The notes: generated from the sequence alone by a model not told the origin. DNA of 64,000 nt from Ectopseudomonas guguanensis (GCF_900104265.1 NZ_FNJJ01000006.1:1-64000); one strand, 5' to 3'. Positions 1 to 9,733 are shown, numbered from the stretch's first letter. Made by a program: numbers and translations.

Positions 1-162
1 ATCGCAAATCTCTTACTTAAAAGAGTAACTCTCGAATTCACGAGTGTTGCTTTGTGATGCTGATAATCTGTCGACTATCAGTCTTACCTCACAAGCACCC
101 ACACGAATTGCTTGATTCAGTTGTTAAAGAGCAGTTGGTTAAGCTTTTCGTCTCAACCGAGG
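1..162 (-). other. rRNA operon leader (16S gene off the left edge)
   Basis: This is the transcribed leader of an rRNA operon read leftward. It follows four rrn-type promoters and carries a boxA antitermination element at 121-133. It also has short hairpins such as CTCG/CGAG around 33-46, as expected of the pre-16S processing stem. The mature 16S sequence is not reached, so the gene must begin just beyond base 1. The call rests on boxA and promoter architecture, not on rRNA sequence itself. Confidence 0.82.
121..133 (-). promoter_or_regulatory. rrn boxA antiterminator element
   Basis: On the minus strand the sequence reads TGCTCTTTAACAA, the canonical boxA that recruits NusB/S10 to rRNA transcripts. 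It lies about 30-40 nt downstream of the expected start of the most proximal rrn promoter, the usual place for a leader boxA. Confidence 0.88.
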
Positions 163-164
163 CC

Positions 165-196
165 GCGCATTCTACATCAGCCCTTCCTTCTGTCAA
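165..196 (-). promoter_or_regulatory. rrn promoter 1 (proximal)
   Basis: On the minus strand: -35 TTGACA (191-196), a 16-nt spacer, -10 TAGAAT (169-174), then a GC-only discriminator (GCGC) typical of stringently controlled rRNA promoters. The 12-mer TGTAGAATGCGC is identical in all four tandem promoters. Confidence 0.85.
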
Positions 197-282
197 GCTG
201 TTTTTCGAATTTATTTCCGAAGAAACTCTTTTCTACTCAACCACTTGAGCCTTCGATCAGAACTTCTTCTCTCCAGCGGGAG

Positions 283-314
283 GCGCATTCTACAGCGTTC
301 AAAACCGCTGTCAA
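283..314 (-). promoter_or_regulatory. rrn promoter 2
   Basis: On the minus strand: -35 TTGACA (309-314), a 16-nt spacer and -10 TAGAAT (287-292), with the same TGTAGAATGCGC block as the other three. It lies 118 bp upstream of promoter 1. Confidence 0.83.
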
Positions 315-388
315 CCACCTCTTTCAACCGCCTTCGATCCATTCGACCGAAGCACCGACAGGATCAAACCGCCACCCTGTCGACCGGC

Positions 389-420
389 GCGCATTCTACA
401 CGCCAGATTCAGCTTTGCAA
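389..420 (-). promoter_or_regulatory. rrn promoter 3
   Basis: On the minus strand: -35 TTGCAA (415-420, the weakest -35 of the four), a 16-nt spacer and -10 TAGAAT (393-398), in the same 12-mer. It lies 106 bp upstream of promoter 2. Confidence 0.78.
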
Positions 421-486
421 GCCCTTCATTTAACTTAACTTATTGATTAACAAGAAGTTTTCGAAGCGCTTCATCGCTGAAGTGGC

Positions 487-518
487 GCGCATTCTACATC
501 CAGCAGAATGCGCGTCAA
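487..518 (-). promoter_or_regulatory. rrn promoter 4 (distal)
   Basis: On the minus strand: -35 TTGACG (513-518), a 16-nt spacer and -10 TAGAAT (491-496). The A/T-rich stretch just upstream (519-543) resembles an UP element and abuts the recD stop codon, so this promoter begins only about 23 bp after recD. No terminator separates them. Confidence 0.8.
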
Positions 519-540
519 GCTTATTTTGCAGTTTTATGAC

Positions 541-2571
541 TTATAGCGCTTCGAGGGCCTCGCGCAAACCACTACGCCGCTGCACCCGCCGCAGCACCGC
601 CTGCTCGAAGATGCCGGAACGGCTTTCGATCAGGCTGAACCAGTGACGCGCCCGGGTGACACCGGTGTAGACCAGCTCCTTGGTCAACACCGGATTGAGG
701 TTGTCAGGCAGGATCAACGCGCAATGGGCGAACTCCGAGCCCTGCGACTTGTGCACGGTCATGGCGAACACGGTCTCCACCGCGCTGAGACGACTGGGCA
801 GGATATGCCGCAAGGCCCCACTGCCGTCGTTGCGCGGGAACACAACGCGCAGCACCTCGCGTACAGGCGCACCTGGAAACTCTGGCGGCTCGGGCAGACG
901 CAGCGCGATGCCGATATCGCCATTCATCAACCCCAGGCTGTAGTCGTTGCGCGTTACCAGCACGGGGCGCCCTTCATACCAACCATGCGACTGTTCAAGG
1001 AGGCCGCGACGCACCAATGCTTCAGCGATACGTTCGTTGAGCGCTTCGACCCCCCAAGTGCCTTTACGAACCGCACAGAGCAGTTGGAACTGATCGAACG
1101 CTGCCAGGACATTACCGGCCCAACGATCCCAGGCCTGGGAGTCAGCACCCGGGGCAGGACGCTGCGCCTGCATCACCTGTAGAAAATGCGCATACCCCTG
1201 CGGACGTGGCTCGGCTTCGCCCAGCCCGCCGATCAACAGTCGCTCCAACGCTCGGTCCTGCTCGCCGGACAGGCGCAGCACATGCAGGTCGTCCGCGCCG
1301 GTTGCCAGAGTCGCACGAGCCGCCTGTGCATCCCCCTGGTTCACCGCCCGCGCCAGACGGCCGATACCCGAGCCACTGCCGAAACGACGCGAGTGGCGCA
1401 GCATGACGATATGCTGCGCCAACGCCTTGTTACCGGATATCAGCGCCGGATCGTCCAGCCGCTCGCCCGTCTGACTTTCCAGCCAGGCACGCGTCGCCTC
1501 GCTGTAACCACCGCTTTCCGCCTCCCGACACAGGTCACCCAGCACCGCGCCGGCCTCTACTGACGCCAGCTGGTCCTTGTCGCCCAGCAGAATCAGACGC
1601 GCATGCGCCGGCAACGCGCCCAGCAGGCTGGCCATCATTTCCAGATCGATCATCGAGGCTTCGTCGACCACCAGCACATCCAGTGGCAAGGGGTTGGCGG
1701 CATCGTGACGGAAATGACGGCTGCCGGGACGACTGCCCAGCAGACGATGCAGCGTCGTCACGAGGGTTGGAATCTGTTCACGCACTCGCTCGTCCAGCGC
1801 CAGGGACTGCACCTGCGCGCCGATGGATTCGGTCAGCCGCGCGGCTGCCTTGCCGGTAGGAGCTGCCAGGCTAAGGCGCAGCGGCTCGTCATTGGCCATG
1901 GCGGCTTCCTGCAGTAGCGCCAGAAGGCGCACCACCGTCGTCGTCTTGCCGGTTCCGGGCCCCCCGGTGATCAGGGTGAAGCGTCCCTGCGCGGCCATGG
2001 CGCAGGCCAGCTTCTGCCAGTCGGTCTGGCGCTGGCCGTCCACCACCAGCGCGTCGGGAAAGAGTGAAGCCAGGCGCGCGGCCAGATCGCTCGGGGCCGC
2101 AGCGCTCGCCTGCAGACGCCGGGCGATATCGCCTGCCACCTGACGTTCGTAGTTCCAGTAACGCCTCATATATAGACAGGCGCCGCTGAGCACCAGCGGC
2201 GCACCTTCGGACTCCAGCAGCGAGCTGCCGACACAGGCCGCCAGCCAGGACTCCAGACTGAGCCCGGCCAGTACCTGGGACGGCAAGAGCATCGCTTCTT
2301 GCGCATCCTCGCCTTCCGGCGGCAGAGACAGGGTGAAATCCGGATTGGCCAGCGTGGCCGCCAGATCGAGGCAGACGTGGCCCTGGCCCAGTTGGTGGCT
2401 GGCCAGCGCGGCGCCAAGCAGTAGCAAGGGCGAAGCGTCCGGATCCAGTTCGGCGAACAGCTGCGCCAGCGCACGATCCAGCTCGCGCAGCCAGCCACGC
2501 TCGCTCCAAATGGAAAGCAGGGCAAAGAGTTCGGCGCGATCACGCAGCGCCGGCGCAAGCGTCGTACTCAT
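541..2571 (-). CDS. recD: RecBCD exonuclease V alpha subunit, helicase RecD
   Basis: RecD is the 5'-3' helicase motor of RecBCD, which processes double-strand ends for recombination and degrades linear DNA in the cytoplasm. The 676-residue protein has a clear Walker A (GGPGTGKT) near residue 200, a DEAS-type Walker B (VDEASMID), and C-terminal SF1 motifs (MTVHKSQGSEF, YTGVTRAR). Its length is normal. The ATG overlaps the recB stop in an ATGA, so it is translationally coupled as the last gene of recC-recB-recD. It runs directly into an rRNA operon promoter region with no visible terminator. Confidence 0.96.
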   Translation of the reverse strand: MSTTLAPALRDRAELFALLSIWSERGWLRELDRALAQLFAELDPDASPLLLLGAALASHQLGQGHVCLDLAATLANPDFTLSLPPEGEDAQEAMLLPSQVLAGLSLESWLAACVGSSLLESEGAPLVLSGACLYMRRYWNYERQVAGDIARRLQASAAAPSDLAARLASLFPDALVVDGQRQTDWQKLACAMAAQGRFTLITGGPGTGKTTTVVRLLALLQEAAMANDEPLRLSLAAPTGKAAARLTESIGAQVQSLALDERVREQIPTLVTTLHRLLGSRPGSRHFRHDAANPLPLDVLVVDEASMIDLEMMASLLGALPAHARLILLGDKDQLASVEAGAVLGDLCREAESGGYSEATRAWLESQTGERLDDPALISGNKALAQHIVMLRHSRRFGSGSGIGRLARAVNQGDAQAARATLATGADDLHVLRLSGEQDRALERLLIGGLGEAEPRPQGYAHFLQVMQAQRPAPGADSQAWDRWAGNVLAAFDQFQLLCAVRKGTWGVEALNERIAEALVRRGLLEQSHGWYEGRPVLVTRNDYSLGLMNGDIGIALRLPEPPEFPGAPVREVLRVVFPRNDGSGALRHILPSRLSAVETVFAMTVHKSQGSEFAHCALILPDNLNPVLTKELVYTGVTRARHWFSLIESRSGIFEQAVLRRVQRRSGLREALEAL

Positions 2572-5500
2572 GCTGCGCCCTCCTCTGCTTCGCCCCTGAA
2601 CAACGCGTCCAGCCGCTCGATCAGCTCACGAGGCGGCCGGGCCAGGTAGGCGCCCTGCTGCGGTGCGCGCAGAAACACATAGAGCGCGCCACCCACATGC
2701 CGGTCGTAGTCGTAATCCGGCAGGCGCAGACGCAACTGCCGATGCAGGGCCAACACGTAAAGCACGTACTGCAGATCGTAGCGGTGGCTGGCGATGGCGA
2801 CCTCCATGGCTTCACGGGTGTAGGCGCCATCGTCGCCGCCGAGCCAGTTGGATTTGTAATCCGCCACGTAGTAACGCCCCTGATGTTCGAATACCAGATC
2901 GATGAAGCCCTTGAACATGCCGTTGAGGGTATCGGCACGCAGCGGCTGTCTGGCGAGGCCCGGCAATTCGTACTGCTGCACCCACTGATCCAGCAGCCTG
3001 ACGTCCACCCCACGCGCCTCGAACCAGAACTCCAGTTCGGGCTGATACTGCGTCAGTTGCGCCAGCACCACGCTATCCGCGCCCGCCAGTGGGAGCGGTT
3101 GGCTCAGCAGCGCCAGCAGCCAGTCCTGCAGCGGATCGATCCAGCTTTGCAGACCGCGACGCTGGCAACGCCTGGCCAACGCCTCGCGCAACCTGGGCGG
3201 ATCCTGTGCCAGGGTCGCGAAGCCTTCCTGCGCTGCCATTTCCAGCAGACCATGGAGGAAGGTGCCGGGGTTGGGCCCACGCGGGAAGCGATGCAGGCCC
3301 TGAGCGGATGCCGGCAGCGGCGCAAGGGCCAGCAGCGGATGCTCATCGTCGATGACGTTCTGCATCGCCGGACTATCGGGCGCGGCGTCCTCGTGGCGGC
3401 TGACCTGACTGGGGGCATCCTCGTCCAGGCGCAGTGCGCTGTAGGAGGCGATCCACCAGTGCTCAGCAGCGCGCCGCGCCGGCGTGCGCCAGTGCGGCGC
3501 GAACTGTCCTTCTTCGATCATTCGATAACGCTGCTCACTGGCCGGCGGCACAGGCGACACGGCGCTATCGAGTCCGCTGGCGAACGGCGCGAGCCAGTTG
3601 GCAAGCTCGCCGCTGGCCGCAAGAGGCAATCCGCCCCCGAGCAAGTAGCCCAACGCCGATTCGTGCAGACGCGACTTCTTGCCGTTGCCGATCTTCAGAT
3701 CCGCCACGCCCAGCCAGCAGGCATGCCGGGCACGGGTCAGCGCCACGTAGAGCAGGCGCAGGTCTTCACCCAGGCGTTCGCGCTCGGCACGCTGCAGGCT
3801 GTCGTCATCGGCCTTGAGCACCAGGCGGCGGCGTTCGCCGTCGTGAATCTGCAGCGGCTTCTTCTCATCCACCGGGCGGAATGCGCAGATGAACGGCAAA
3901 AACACCAGGGGATACTCCAGGCCCTTGGATTTGTGGATGGTGACCACGCGTACCAGCGCCTCGTCGCTCTCCAGGCGTAGCACCTGCTCATCGGCAGCCT
4001 GCCCCTCACCGGTCAACAGCTCGCCTAGGTGGCGAATCAGCGCCAGTTCACCATCGAGTTCGGCGGCAGCCTGCTGCAGCAGCTCGGCCAGGTGCAGCAG
4101 ATTGGTCAGTACCCGCTCGCCATCGTCACGCCCCATCAGGCGCTGCGGCAGCTCGAAGTCCTGCAGCAACTGACGCAGCATCGGCAGCACGCCCTGACGC
4201 TGCCAGCGCTGACGGTAGTCGCGGAACTGCATGACCCGGCGCTCCCAGGTGCGCTCGTCGAGGTTGAGCTGCTCCAGTTCGGCCAACTCCAGCCCCAGTG
4301 TCGCGCTGGCCAGTGCCGCACGCAGCGGGCGATCCTGATCCGGCTCGGCACAGGCGCGCAGCCACAGCAGCAGATCGCGTGCTTCCTGGGCGGCGAACAC
4401 CGAATCCTTGTCGGAGAGATAGACGCTGCGCACGCCGCGTACGGCCAGCTCGCCGCGAATGGCCTGCGCCTCATTGAAGTCGCGCACCAGCACCGCAATG
4501 TCGCTGGGCCGCAGAGCACTCAGCACGCCGTCCTTGATGAAACCTGCCTGTCCACGCTGGCCAAGATCCAGCAGACGCACGATCTCGCTCGCCGCACCGG
4601 CCGCCATGGCATCCAGATAGGCGCCCTTGGCAACCGGCTCGTCACTCGCCAGATGCCACAGCGTCAGGGCGGGTTGCGCCTGGCCGTCGACACTCCAGAC
4701 CTCGCGTCGACCTTGCGCGCCCACCTCGATAAAAGGCAGATCGTCACGCAGCAGGAATGCCCCCTCGCCGCCGTCACGCTGCTCGGCCCGCAGGAAAACG
4801 CCGTTGACGGCATCGACCATGGCCTGGCTGGAACGGAAATTCTTGTCCAGGTTGTAGTGCCGACCCAACGTCGCCCGGCGCGCGCGCAGGTAGGTATGAA
4901 TATCGGCGCCACGGAAGGAATAGATGGCCTGCTTGGGATCGCCGATCATGAACAGGCCGCAGTCGTCGCGATTAACCTCGACTTCGTAGAGCGTATCGAA
5001 GATGCGGTACTGCAGCGGGTCGGTGTCCTGGAATTCGTCGATCAGCGCCACCGGGAATTGCCCACGAATCACTTCGGCCAGGCGCGGGCCATTGCTGCCT
5101 TGCAGGGCAGCGTCCAGGCGCACGAGCATGTCGTCGAAGCCCATCTCCGCGCGCTGGCGTTTCTCCCAATCGAAGCGCTGGCGCACCCAGGCCGCCGCGT
5201 GGCGCAACGCCGCGTCAGCGGGATCAGGCAGCGCATCGAGTTGCGCCTTGAGCAGAGCCATGGCGTCCAACGCGGGATGAGCAGGCGCCTCGCCTTTCCA
5301 GGCTTCGGCCAGGCCATCGGGGGTCAGGCGGGTGAAGCCGGTGCCCAGGTCGAGGCGCGGTTCTTCGCCACCGGCCCACTCGCGCAACTTGGCCAGCCAG
5401 GGGTTGTAGAAGCGCGCCTGGATTTTCTTGCCGTCCACCTGCTTGGCCGCCACCGCAGCGTCCAGCAGCAGCTGCAGTTCATCGGCCCAGGCCAGCCAGG

Positions 5501-6197
5501 GTGCCTTGAGCTCGGCCAGTGCCTGCTCGCGCTGCTGCAGCGCGCCATCGAGCAATTCGCCCAGCGCTTGCGTCGCAAGCTCCCCCTCTTCGCCCAACAA
5601 CGGTCGCAGCCGCGCCCCCAGCCCTGCAGGCGTCCCCCAGACACCCGCGACCCATTGCAGCGCCGCGCCCTGCAACGGATAGCAGTGCTGCCGCCAATAA
5701 TCGCGCACCACTTCGGCCAGCAGTTCGCTGTGATCGGTCTCAAGCGTCTGGCTGAACAGACTGCCGCTGTCGAAGGCATGTTCACGCAGCATGCGCTGGC
5801 ACCAGCCGTGGATGGTGGACACGGCTGCCTCGTCCATCCACTGCGCCGCCAGTTCCAGACGGCGGGCGCACTCGTCCCACTGCGTCTGAGCGAAGTCACT
5901 GCGCAATTCGCGCAGCAGATCATCGCCTTGGGCATCACCACGAAATACGGTCGCGGCCTCGACCAGTCGCGCGCGAATCCGGTCGCGCAATTCGCGGGTG
6001 GCCGCGTCGGTGAAGGTCACCACCAGAATCTGCGGCGGCAGCAGGGGCTCGCGGAACGCGGCGTCGCCGCCATGGCCGAGGATCAGTCGCAGGTAGAGCG
6101 CGGAAATGGTGAAGGTCTTGCCGGTACCGGCGCTGGCTTCGATCAGGCGACTGCCATGCAGGGGAAACGTCAGGGCCAGAGGGCGCTGTCGGTTCAT
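2568..6197 (-). CDS. recB: RecBCD exonuclease V beta subunit RecB (helicase-nuclease)
   Basis: RecB is the 3'-5' helicase and nuclease subunit of RecBCD and loads RecA after Chi. The protein has an N-terminal UvrD-type Walker A (ASAGTGKTF, about residues 20-28), helicase motifs (IDEFQDTD, GDPKQAIYSFRGAD, VTIHKSKGLEYP, LLYVALTRAR) and the C-terminal nuclease signature (GFIDLVFE then VADYKSN). I chose the ATG at 6195-6197 (1209 aa). It overlaps the recC stop as ATGA, has a strong GAGGAGGA site upstream, and starts at the conserved MNRQRPLALTFPL. A frame extending 22 codons further lies inside recC. Confidence 0.96.
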   Translation of the reverse strand: MNRQRPLALTFPLHGSRLIEASAGTGKTFTISALYLRLILGHGGDAAFREPLLPPQILVVTFTDAATRELRDRIRARLVEAATVFRGDAQGDDLLRELRSDFAQTQWDECARRLELAAQWMDEAAVSTIHGWCQRMLREHAFDSGSLFSQTLETDHSELLAEVVRDYWRQHCYPLQGAALQWVAGVWGTPAGLGARLRPLLGEEGELATQALGELLDGALQQREQALAELKAPWLAWADELQLLLDAAVAAKQVDGKKIQARFYNPWLAKLREWAGGEEPRLDLGTGFTRLTPDGLAEAWKGEAPAHPALDAMALLKAQLDALPDPADAALRHAAAWVRQRFDWEKRQRAEMGFDDMLVRLDAALQGSNGPRLAEVIRGQFPVALIDEFQDTDPLQYRIFDTLYEVEVNRDDCGLFMIGDPKQAIYSFRGADIHTYLRARRATLGRHYNLDKNFRSSQAMVDAVNGVFLRAEQRDGGEGAFLLRDDLPFIEVGAQGRREVWSVDGQAQPALTLWHLASDEPVAKGAYLDAMAAGAASEIVRLLDLGQRGQAGFIKDGVLSALRPSDIAVLVRDFNEAQAIRGELAVRGVRSVYLSDKDSVFAAQEARDLLLWLRACAEPDQDRPLRAALASATLGLELAELEQLNLDERTWERRVMQFRDYRQRWQRQGVLPMLRQLLQDFELPQRLMGRDDGERVLTNLLHLAELLQQAAAELDGELALIRHLGELLTGEGQAADEQVLRLESDEALVRVVTIHKSKGLEYPLVFLPFICAFRPVDEKKPLQIHDGERRRLVLKADDDSLQRAERERLGEDLRLLYVALTRARHACWLGVADLKIGNGKKSRLHESALGYLLGGGLPLAASGELANWLAPFASGLDSAVSPVPPASEQRYRMIEEGQFAPHWRTPARRAAEHWWIASYSALRLDEDAPSQVSRHEDAAPDSPAMQNVIDDEHPLLALAPLPASAQGLHRFPRGPNPGTFLHGLLEMAAQEGFATLAQDPPRLREALARRCQRRGLQSWIDPLQDWLLALLSQPLPLAGADSVVLAQLTQYQPELEFWFEARGVDVRLLDQWVQQYELPGLARQPLRADTLNGMFKGFIDLVFEHQGRYYVADYKSNWLGGDDGAYTREAMEVAIASHRYDLQYVLYVLALHRQLRLRLPDYDYDRHVGGALYVFLRAPQQGAYLARPPRELIERLDALFRGEAEEGAA

Positions 6198-9100
6198 GCT
6201 GCGTCCTCCTCGAGCGCTTGCGGATGGCTGTCGAGCAGCGGCTGATAGAGCCGTTCGCTCCATGCCGGAAACTGGCCATCGGCGATGAGCGCGGCGTAGT
6301 CCGGGAACTGCCTCGCCAGGCTGGCGCTACCCTGGACTTCACCGGCGAGGTTGTAGCTGCCCTCGTAGACGCTGCGAGCCTTGTCCTCATTGTTGTCCTG
6401 CAACCAGGCCAACGAGGTTTTCAGGGCGACCGGCAACGGTGCCTGCATACCGGCACTCCAGGCTTCCAGCCAGACCGTCAAAACGCGCGCAGCATGCTCG
6501 GTCGCTACAGGTTCGAAAACCAGGCTGCGATCTTCCCCCACCAGCAGCGTGGTCAGCGGCAGGCCGCAGGCCGCGGCAATGACGTGCAGCACGTAGGGGC
6601 GCAGCAGGCGATGCCATTTCCAGCCCTTGTCCTTGTGCAGTGCGCCCGGCAGCAGCTCCAGGCGCGCCAGGCCGCCATCGGCCTTCTGCCGCAGCCCGGA
6701 AAGCCAGCCGTCGAGTTGAACACCGGCTGCGGCGAAAGTCAGGCGCTGCGGCGATTCCAGCAGGGTCGGCCAGCACAGGCAAAGCCCCTGGTAGCGCTGC
6801 ACCTGCGCCGGCAGCGGCTCCAGCAGGGCGTTGCGGTACTGCTCGCCAAAACCGGCCAGTGGCAGCACGCCGCTACGCTGCAGACGGTCAGCTGCCGCCC
6901 TCAGCGCATCGTCGCTGTCCCCCTCGCCTGCGACTGCCGCCTTGAGCAGCGCTTCCTGCAACTGGTAGCGCTGCAGGCCGTCGAGGGCGAAGGGTTCGCT
7001 GTCGAGCTGCGCCTGCTCTTCTTCGTCGAGATACACCTTGAGCCGACGGGTGAAGAAGCACTTCACCGGATCGCGCAGGAACGACTGCAACAGCTCGGGC
7101 GTAAGCTGTTGTCCCTCCTCCCAGGCGGGCAAGGACGCAGCACTTTCGCAGGCCGAGACCTGGCCATGCAGGGCTGCCCACTCGTGGGCATAACTGAACA
7201 GCTGCCCCTGGCCATCGAAGTAGCGGCGGCTGAAAGGTTGCAAGGGGTGCTCAGTGGTCAGCCCGTGCAGCAGATCGCCGCCACCGGCGAGTGTCCAGGC
7301 GCTGGCAAGATGGTCACGCAGTTGACCTACCAGCACGGACGGTGGGCGCTCGCTGTTGTCGCGAATGCTGCGCCCCACCCAGCTGATATACAGACGATCG
7401 CGCGCCGCCAGCAGCGCTTCCAACAGCAGATAGCGGTCATCCTCGCGGCGCGAGCGGTCACCGGGGCGGTAATCGCCTGCCATCAGGTCGAAATCCAGCG
7501 GCGCCTGGCTGCGCGGATAATCGCCATCGTTCATGCCCAGCAGGCAGACCTGGCGGAACGGAATCGCGCGCATCGGCATCAGGGTGCAGAAGTTCACCGC
7601 ACCGGCGAGAAAACGCTGGCTCAGCCGTCCCTGGTCGAGCCCGTCCAGCCAGGCCTCACGCACCACCGGTAGAGTCAGCGCTTCGTCCAGCGTCGCGGCC
7701 TCGCACAGCGCCAGCCAGGCATCCAGTGCATCGAGCAGCTGGGTCGTCAATACTTCTTCACGGTCGCTCTGCGGCTGAAAGAAGTCGTCGAGCAAACTGC
7801 GCAGACGCTCGCCCCACCGCACCGGCGTGGCCGGCTCGCGCAACTGCTGCAGGTGCCGATCGAGGCTTTCCAACAGCCGAGTCACCGGGCCGATCAGCGC
7901 AGCATCGAGTCCGCCGATCTCGTCGTAAGGCTCGATGCCGGCAAAGGCGTCGCCCGCACCTACCGCGTAGCCCAGCAGCATGCGCCGCAGGCCGAAGCGC
8001 CAGGTGTTCTGCTCCAGATTCTCACCCAGGCCCAGCGCCTGCCGCTGGCTCGAATCCAGCCCCCAGCGCACACCGGCACCCTCCAGCCAGCGGTGCAGGG
8101 TAGGCAGTTGCTCCTCGGCGATGGCGAAGCGCTGACGCAGCGCGGCGACATCCAGCAGATCGAGAATCTCGCTGACGCTGAAGCGGCTGTCCGGCAGGCG
8201 CAACAAATGCTCCAGTGCGATGACCATCGGCTCCTTGCCGCGCAGCCCCTGGTCGGCCAGGGTGAAGGGAATGAAGCGCGGATCGTCGCTGGCGAACTGG
8301 CCGAACACGGCCTGAATATGCGGTGCGTAGGCGTTGACGTCGGGCACCATGACGATGATGTCGCGCGGGCGCAGCGTGGCGTCCTCGCTGAAACTGGCGA
8401 GCAGCTGATCGTGGAGGATTTCCACTTCGCGCTGAGCGCTGTGGGCGATATGAAAACGCAGCGAATGATCACGTTCCGGGTCGACCGCAGGCCAGGTGCT
8501 GCGCGTTTCCGCTAGCGGACGCAGGTCGAGGATGTCGTTCTGCAGTTGGCCGAGCAGGCTGTCCTCACTGGCCGGGCTGAACAGGTCGATACGGTCGAAC
8601 TGCTCGCGGTAACGCTGCGGCTCGTCGTACTGATCCAGCAGGTTGATGTAGTCGCGCCCCTGCTTGCCCCAGGCAGCAAGCAGCGGTTGCCCGTGCTGGT
8701 GCATGTCCTCCTGCTCGAACAGGCCGATCTGCGCGCCCGGCCTGCCCTTGCGCTGCTGGCGACGGTACTCGTGGCGCAGGAGATCCTTGTCCTCGACGAT
8801 ATCGCCCCAGTGGTGCTGACAGGGGTTGTGTACGTACAACATGACCTGGCTGAAGCGCGCCATGGCCGCCAGCGCCTCCAGCACCTGGGCCGGCAACGAA
8901 GAGATTCCGAAAACGGTGATGCGTCGCGGCAGGCCGGCTGGCGGCGCGTCCAGCTCGGCCAGACGGGCGACGAAGCGTGGATGCACGCCGGCGCGGCTCT
9001 CGGCCAGATGCTGCTCGCCAACGTCCGCCAGCAGGGCGCGCCACAGCGCGGGCTGCCAGCGTGAATCGCCCTCCAGTGGCCGCTCGCCGCCGCGCGAGGT

Positions 9101-9607
9101 GCGCAGGCGATCCTGCCCGGCAGCCCAGTCGGCCAGCCAGTCGGCGCGGTAGACCTGATACTGGTCGAACAGATCGGCCAGACGCTCGGCCAGTTGGTGG
9201 CGCTTGCGCAGGTCCTGATCATCCGCGAGGAAGCGGCGCAGCGGAGCGAAGGCCTCCTCGGCCAGCAGGCCCGGCAACAGCCGCATCAGGCGCCAGGTCA
9301 GCGGCGCCTTGTCCAGGGGCGACTCTTGCGGAATCGCGTCCCTGCCCAACACGTTGCGATACGCCTGCCAGAGAAAGCGCGCCGGCAGGTCAACGTCCAG
9401 CGCCGCCGCGATGCCGCAGCCGTCACGCTCGGCCAGCGCCAGCTTGAGCCATTGGGCGATGCCGTTGCTCTGCACCAGCAGCACTTCGTTTTCCAGCGGC
9501 CGCAGCGGATAGCGCCGCATCCACTGCACCGCCAGCGCACGCAGCTCTTCGAGGTGATTGCCGTGAATGACGATAAGGCCGGGGGACAACTCCGGGCTGG
9601 CGGGCAT
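6194..9607 (-). CDS. recC: RecBCD exonuclease V gamma subunit RecC
   Basis: RecC is the Chi-recognition and strand-splitting scaffold of RecBCD, related to a helicase but without motor activity. The protein is about 1137 aa, a normal length. It has family stretches such as VIHGNHLEELR at the N terminus and the internal GMNDGDYPRSQAPLDFDLM and PSVLVGQLRDHL. I chose the ATG at 9605-9607, which has an AGGAG site about 8 nt upstream. A longer frame to 9673 has no such site and adds 22 unconserved residues. It is the first gene of recC-recB-recD, so the operon promoter must lie in 9608-9733. Confidence 0.95.
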   Translation of the reverse strand: MPASPELSPGLIVIHGNHLEELRALAVQWMRRYPLRPLENEVLLVQSNGIAQWLKLALAERDGCGIAAALDVDLPARFLWQAYRNVLGRDAIPQESPLDKAPLTWRLMRLLPGLLAEEAFAPLRRFLADDQDLRKRHQLAERLADLFDQYQVYRADWLADWAAGQDRLRTSRGGERPLEGDSRWQPALWRALLADVGEQHLAESRAGVHPRFVARLAELDAPPAGLPRRITVFGISSLPAQVLEALAAMARFSQVMLYVHNPCQHHWGDIVEDKDLLRHEYRRQQRKGRPGAQIGLFEQEDMHQHGQPLLAAWGKQGRDYINLLDQYDEPQRYREQFDRIDLFSPASEDSLLGQLQNDILDLRPLAETRSTWPAVDPERDHSLRFHIAHSAQREVEILHDQLLASFSEDATLRPRDIIVMVPDVNAYAPHIQAVFGQFASDDPRFIPFTLADQGLRGKEPMVIALEHLLRLPDSRFSVSEILDLLDVAALRQRFAIAEEQLPTLHRWLEGAGVRWGLDSSQRQALGLGENLEQNTWRFGLRRMLLGYAVGAGDAFAGIEPYDEIGGLDAALIGPVTRLLESLDRHLQQLREPATPVRWGERLRSLLDDFFQPQSDREEVLTTQLLDALDAWLALCEAATLDEALTLPVVREAWLDGLDQGRLSQRFLAGAVNFCTLMPMRAIPFRQVCLLGMNDGDYPRSQAPLDFDLMAGDYRPGDRSRREDDRYLLLEALLAARDRLYISWVGRSIRDNSERPPSVLVGQLRDHLASAWTLAGGGDLLHGLTTEHPLQPFSRRYFDGQGQLFSYAHEWAALHGQVSACESAASLPAWEEGQQLTPELLQSFLRDPVKCFFTRRLKVYLDEEEQAQLDSEPFALDGLQRYQLQEALLKAAVAGEGDSDDALRAAADRLQRSGVLPLAGFGEQYRNALLEPLPAQVQRYQGLCLCWPTLLESPQRLTFAAAGVQLDGWLSGLRQKADGGLARLELLPGALHKDKGWKWHRLLRPYVLHVIAAACGLPLTTLLVGEDRSLVFEPVATEHAARVLTVWLEAWSAGMQAPLPVALKTSLAWLQDNNEDKARSVYEGSYNLAGEVQGSASLARQFPDYAALIADGQFPAWSERLYQPLLDSHPQALEEDAA

Positions 9608-9650
9608 CGACTGACTCCTGTCGAAAATCGAAGCGCAAGTTTGCCAGCAT

Positions 9651-9673
9651 TTGGCGACAAGGTGAGTCGCCAA
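9651..9673. promoter_or_regulatory. Perfect inverted repeat upstream of recC
   Basis: TTGGCGAC (9651-9658) and GTCGCCAA (9666-9673) form a perfect 8-bp inverted repeat around a 7-nt centre. It lies 44 bp upstream of the recC start, in the only gap between tssA and recC. It has no T-tract on either strand, so it looks more like a protein-binding site than an intrinsic terminator. The function is unknown. Confidence 0.4.
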
Positions 9674-9733
9674 AAGTTATGTCACCAACGACTAGACCAT
9701 CAGAACGCTAGATGTCCGCTCATGGCGCATGCC

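Noticed and set aside
160..500. Repeated GCGCATTCTACA units considered as a CRISPR or satellite array
   Set aside because: Intervals of about 100 bp, with a -35 at fixed distance each time: these are rrn promoters.
4029..6245. Very long plus-strand open frame (738 codons) opposite recB
   Set aside because: Antisense shadow of a GC-rich gene; composition is Gln/Arg/His-rich, no domain, no ribosome-binding site.
6218..7672. Plus-strand frame opposite recC
   Set aside because: Antisense shadow without domain or start signals; the recC frame is clearly real.
9651..9673. Inverted repeat upstream of recC as an intrinsic terminator for upstream genes
   Set aside because: No T-tract on either strand.
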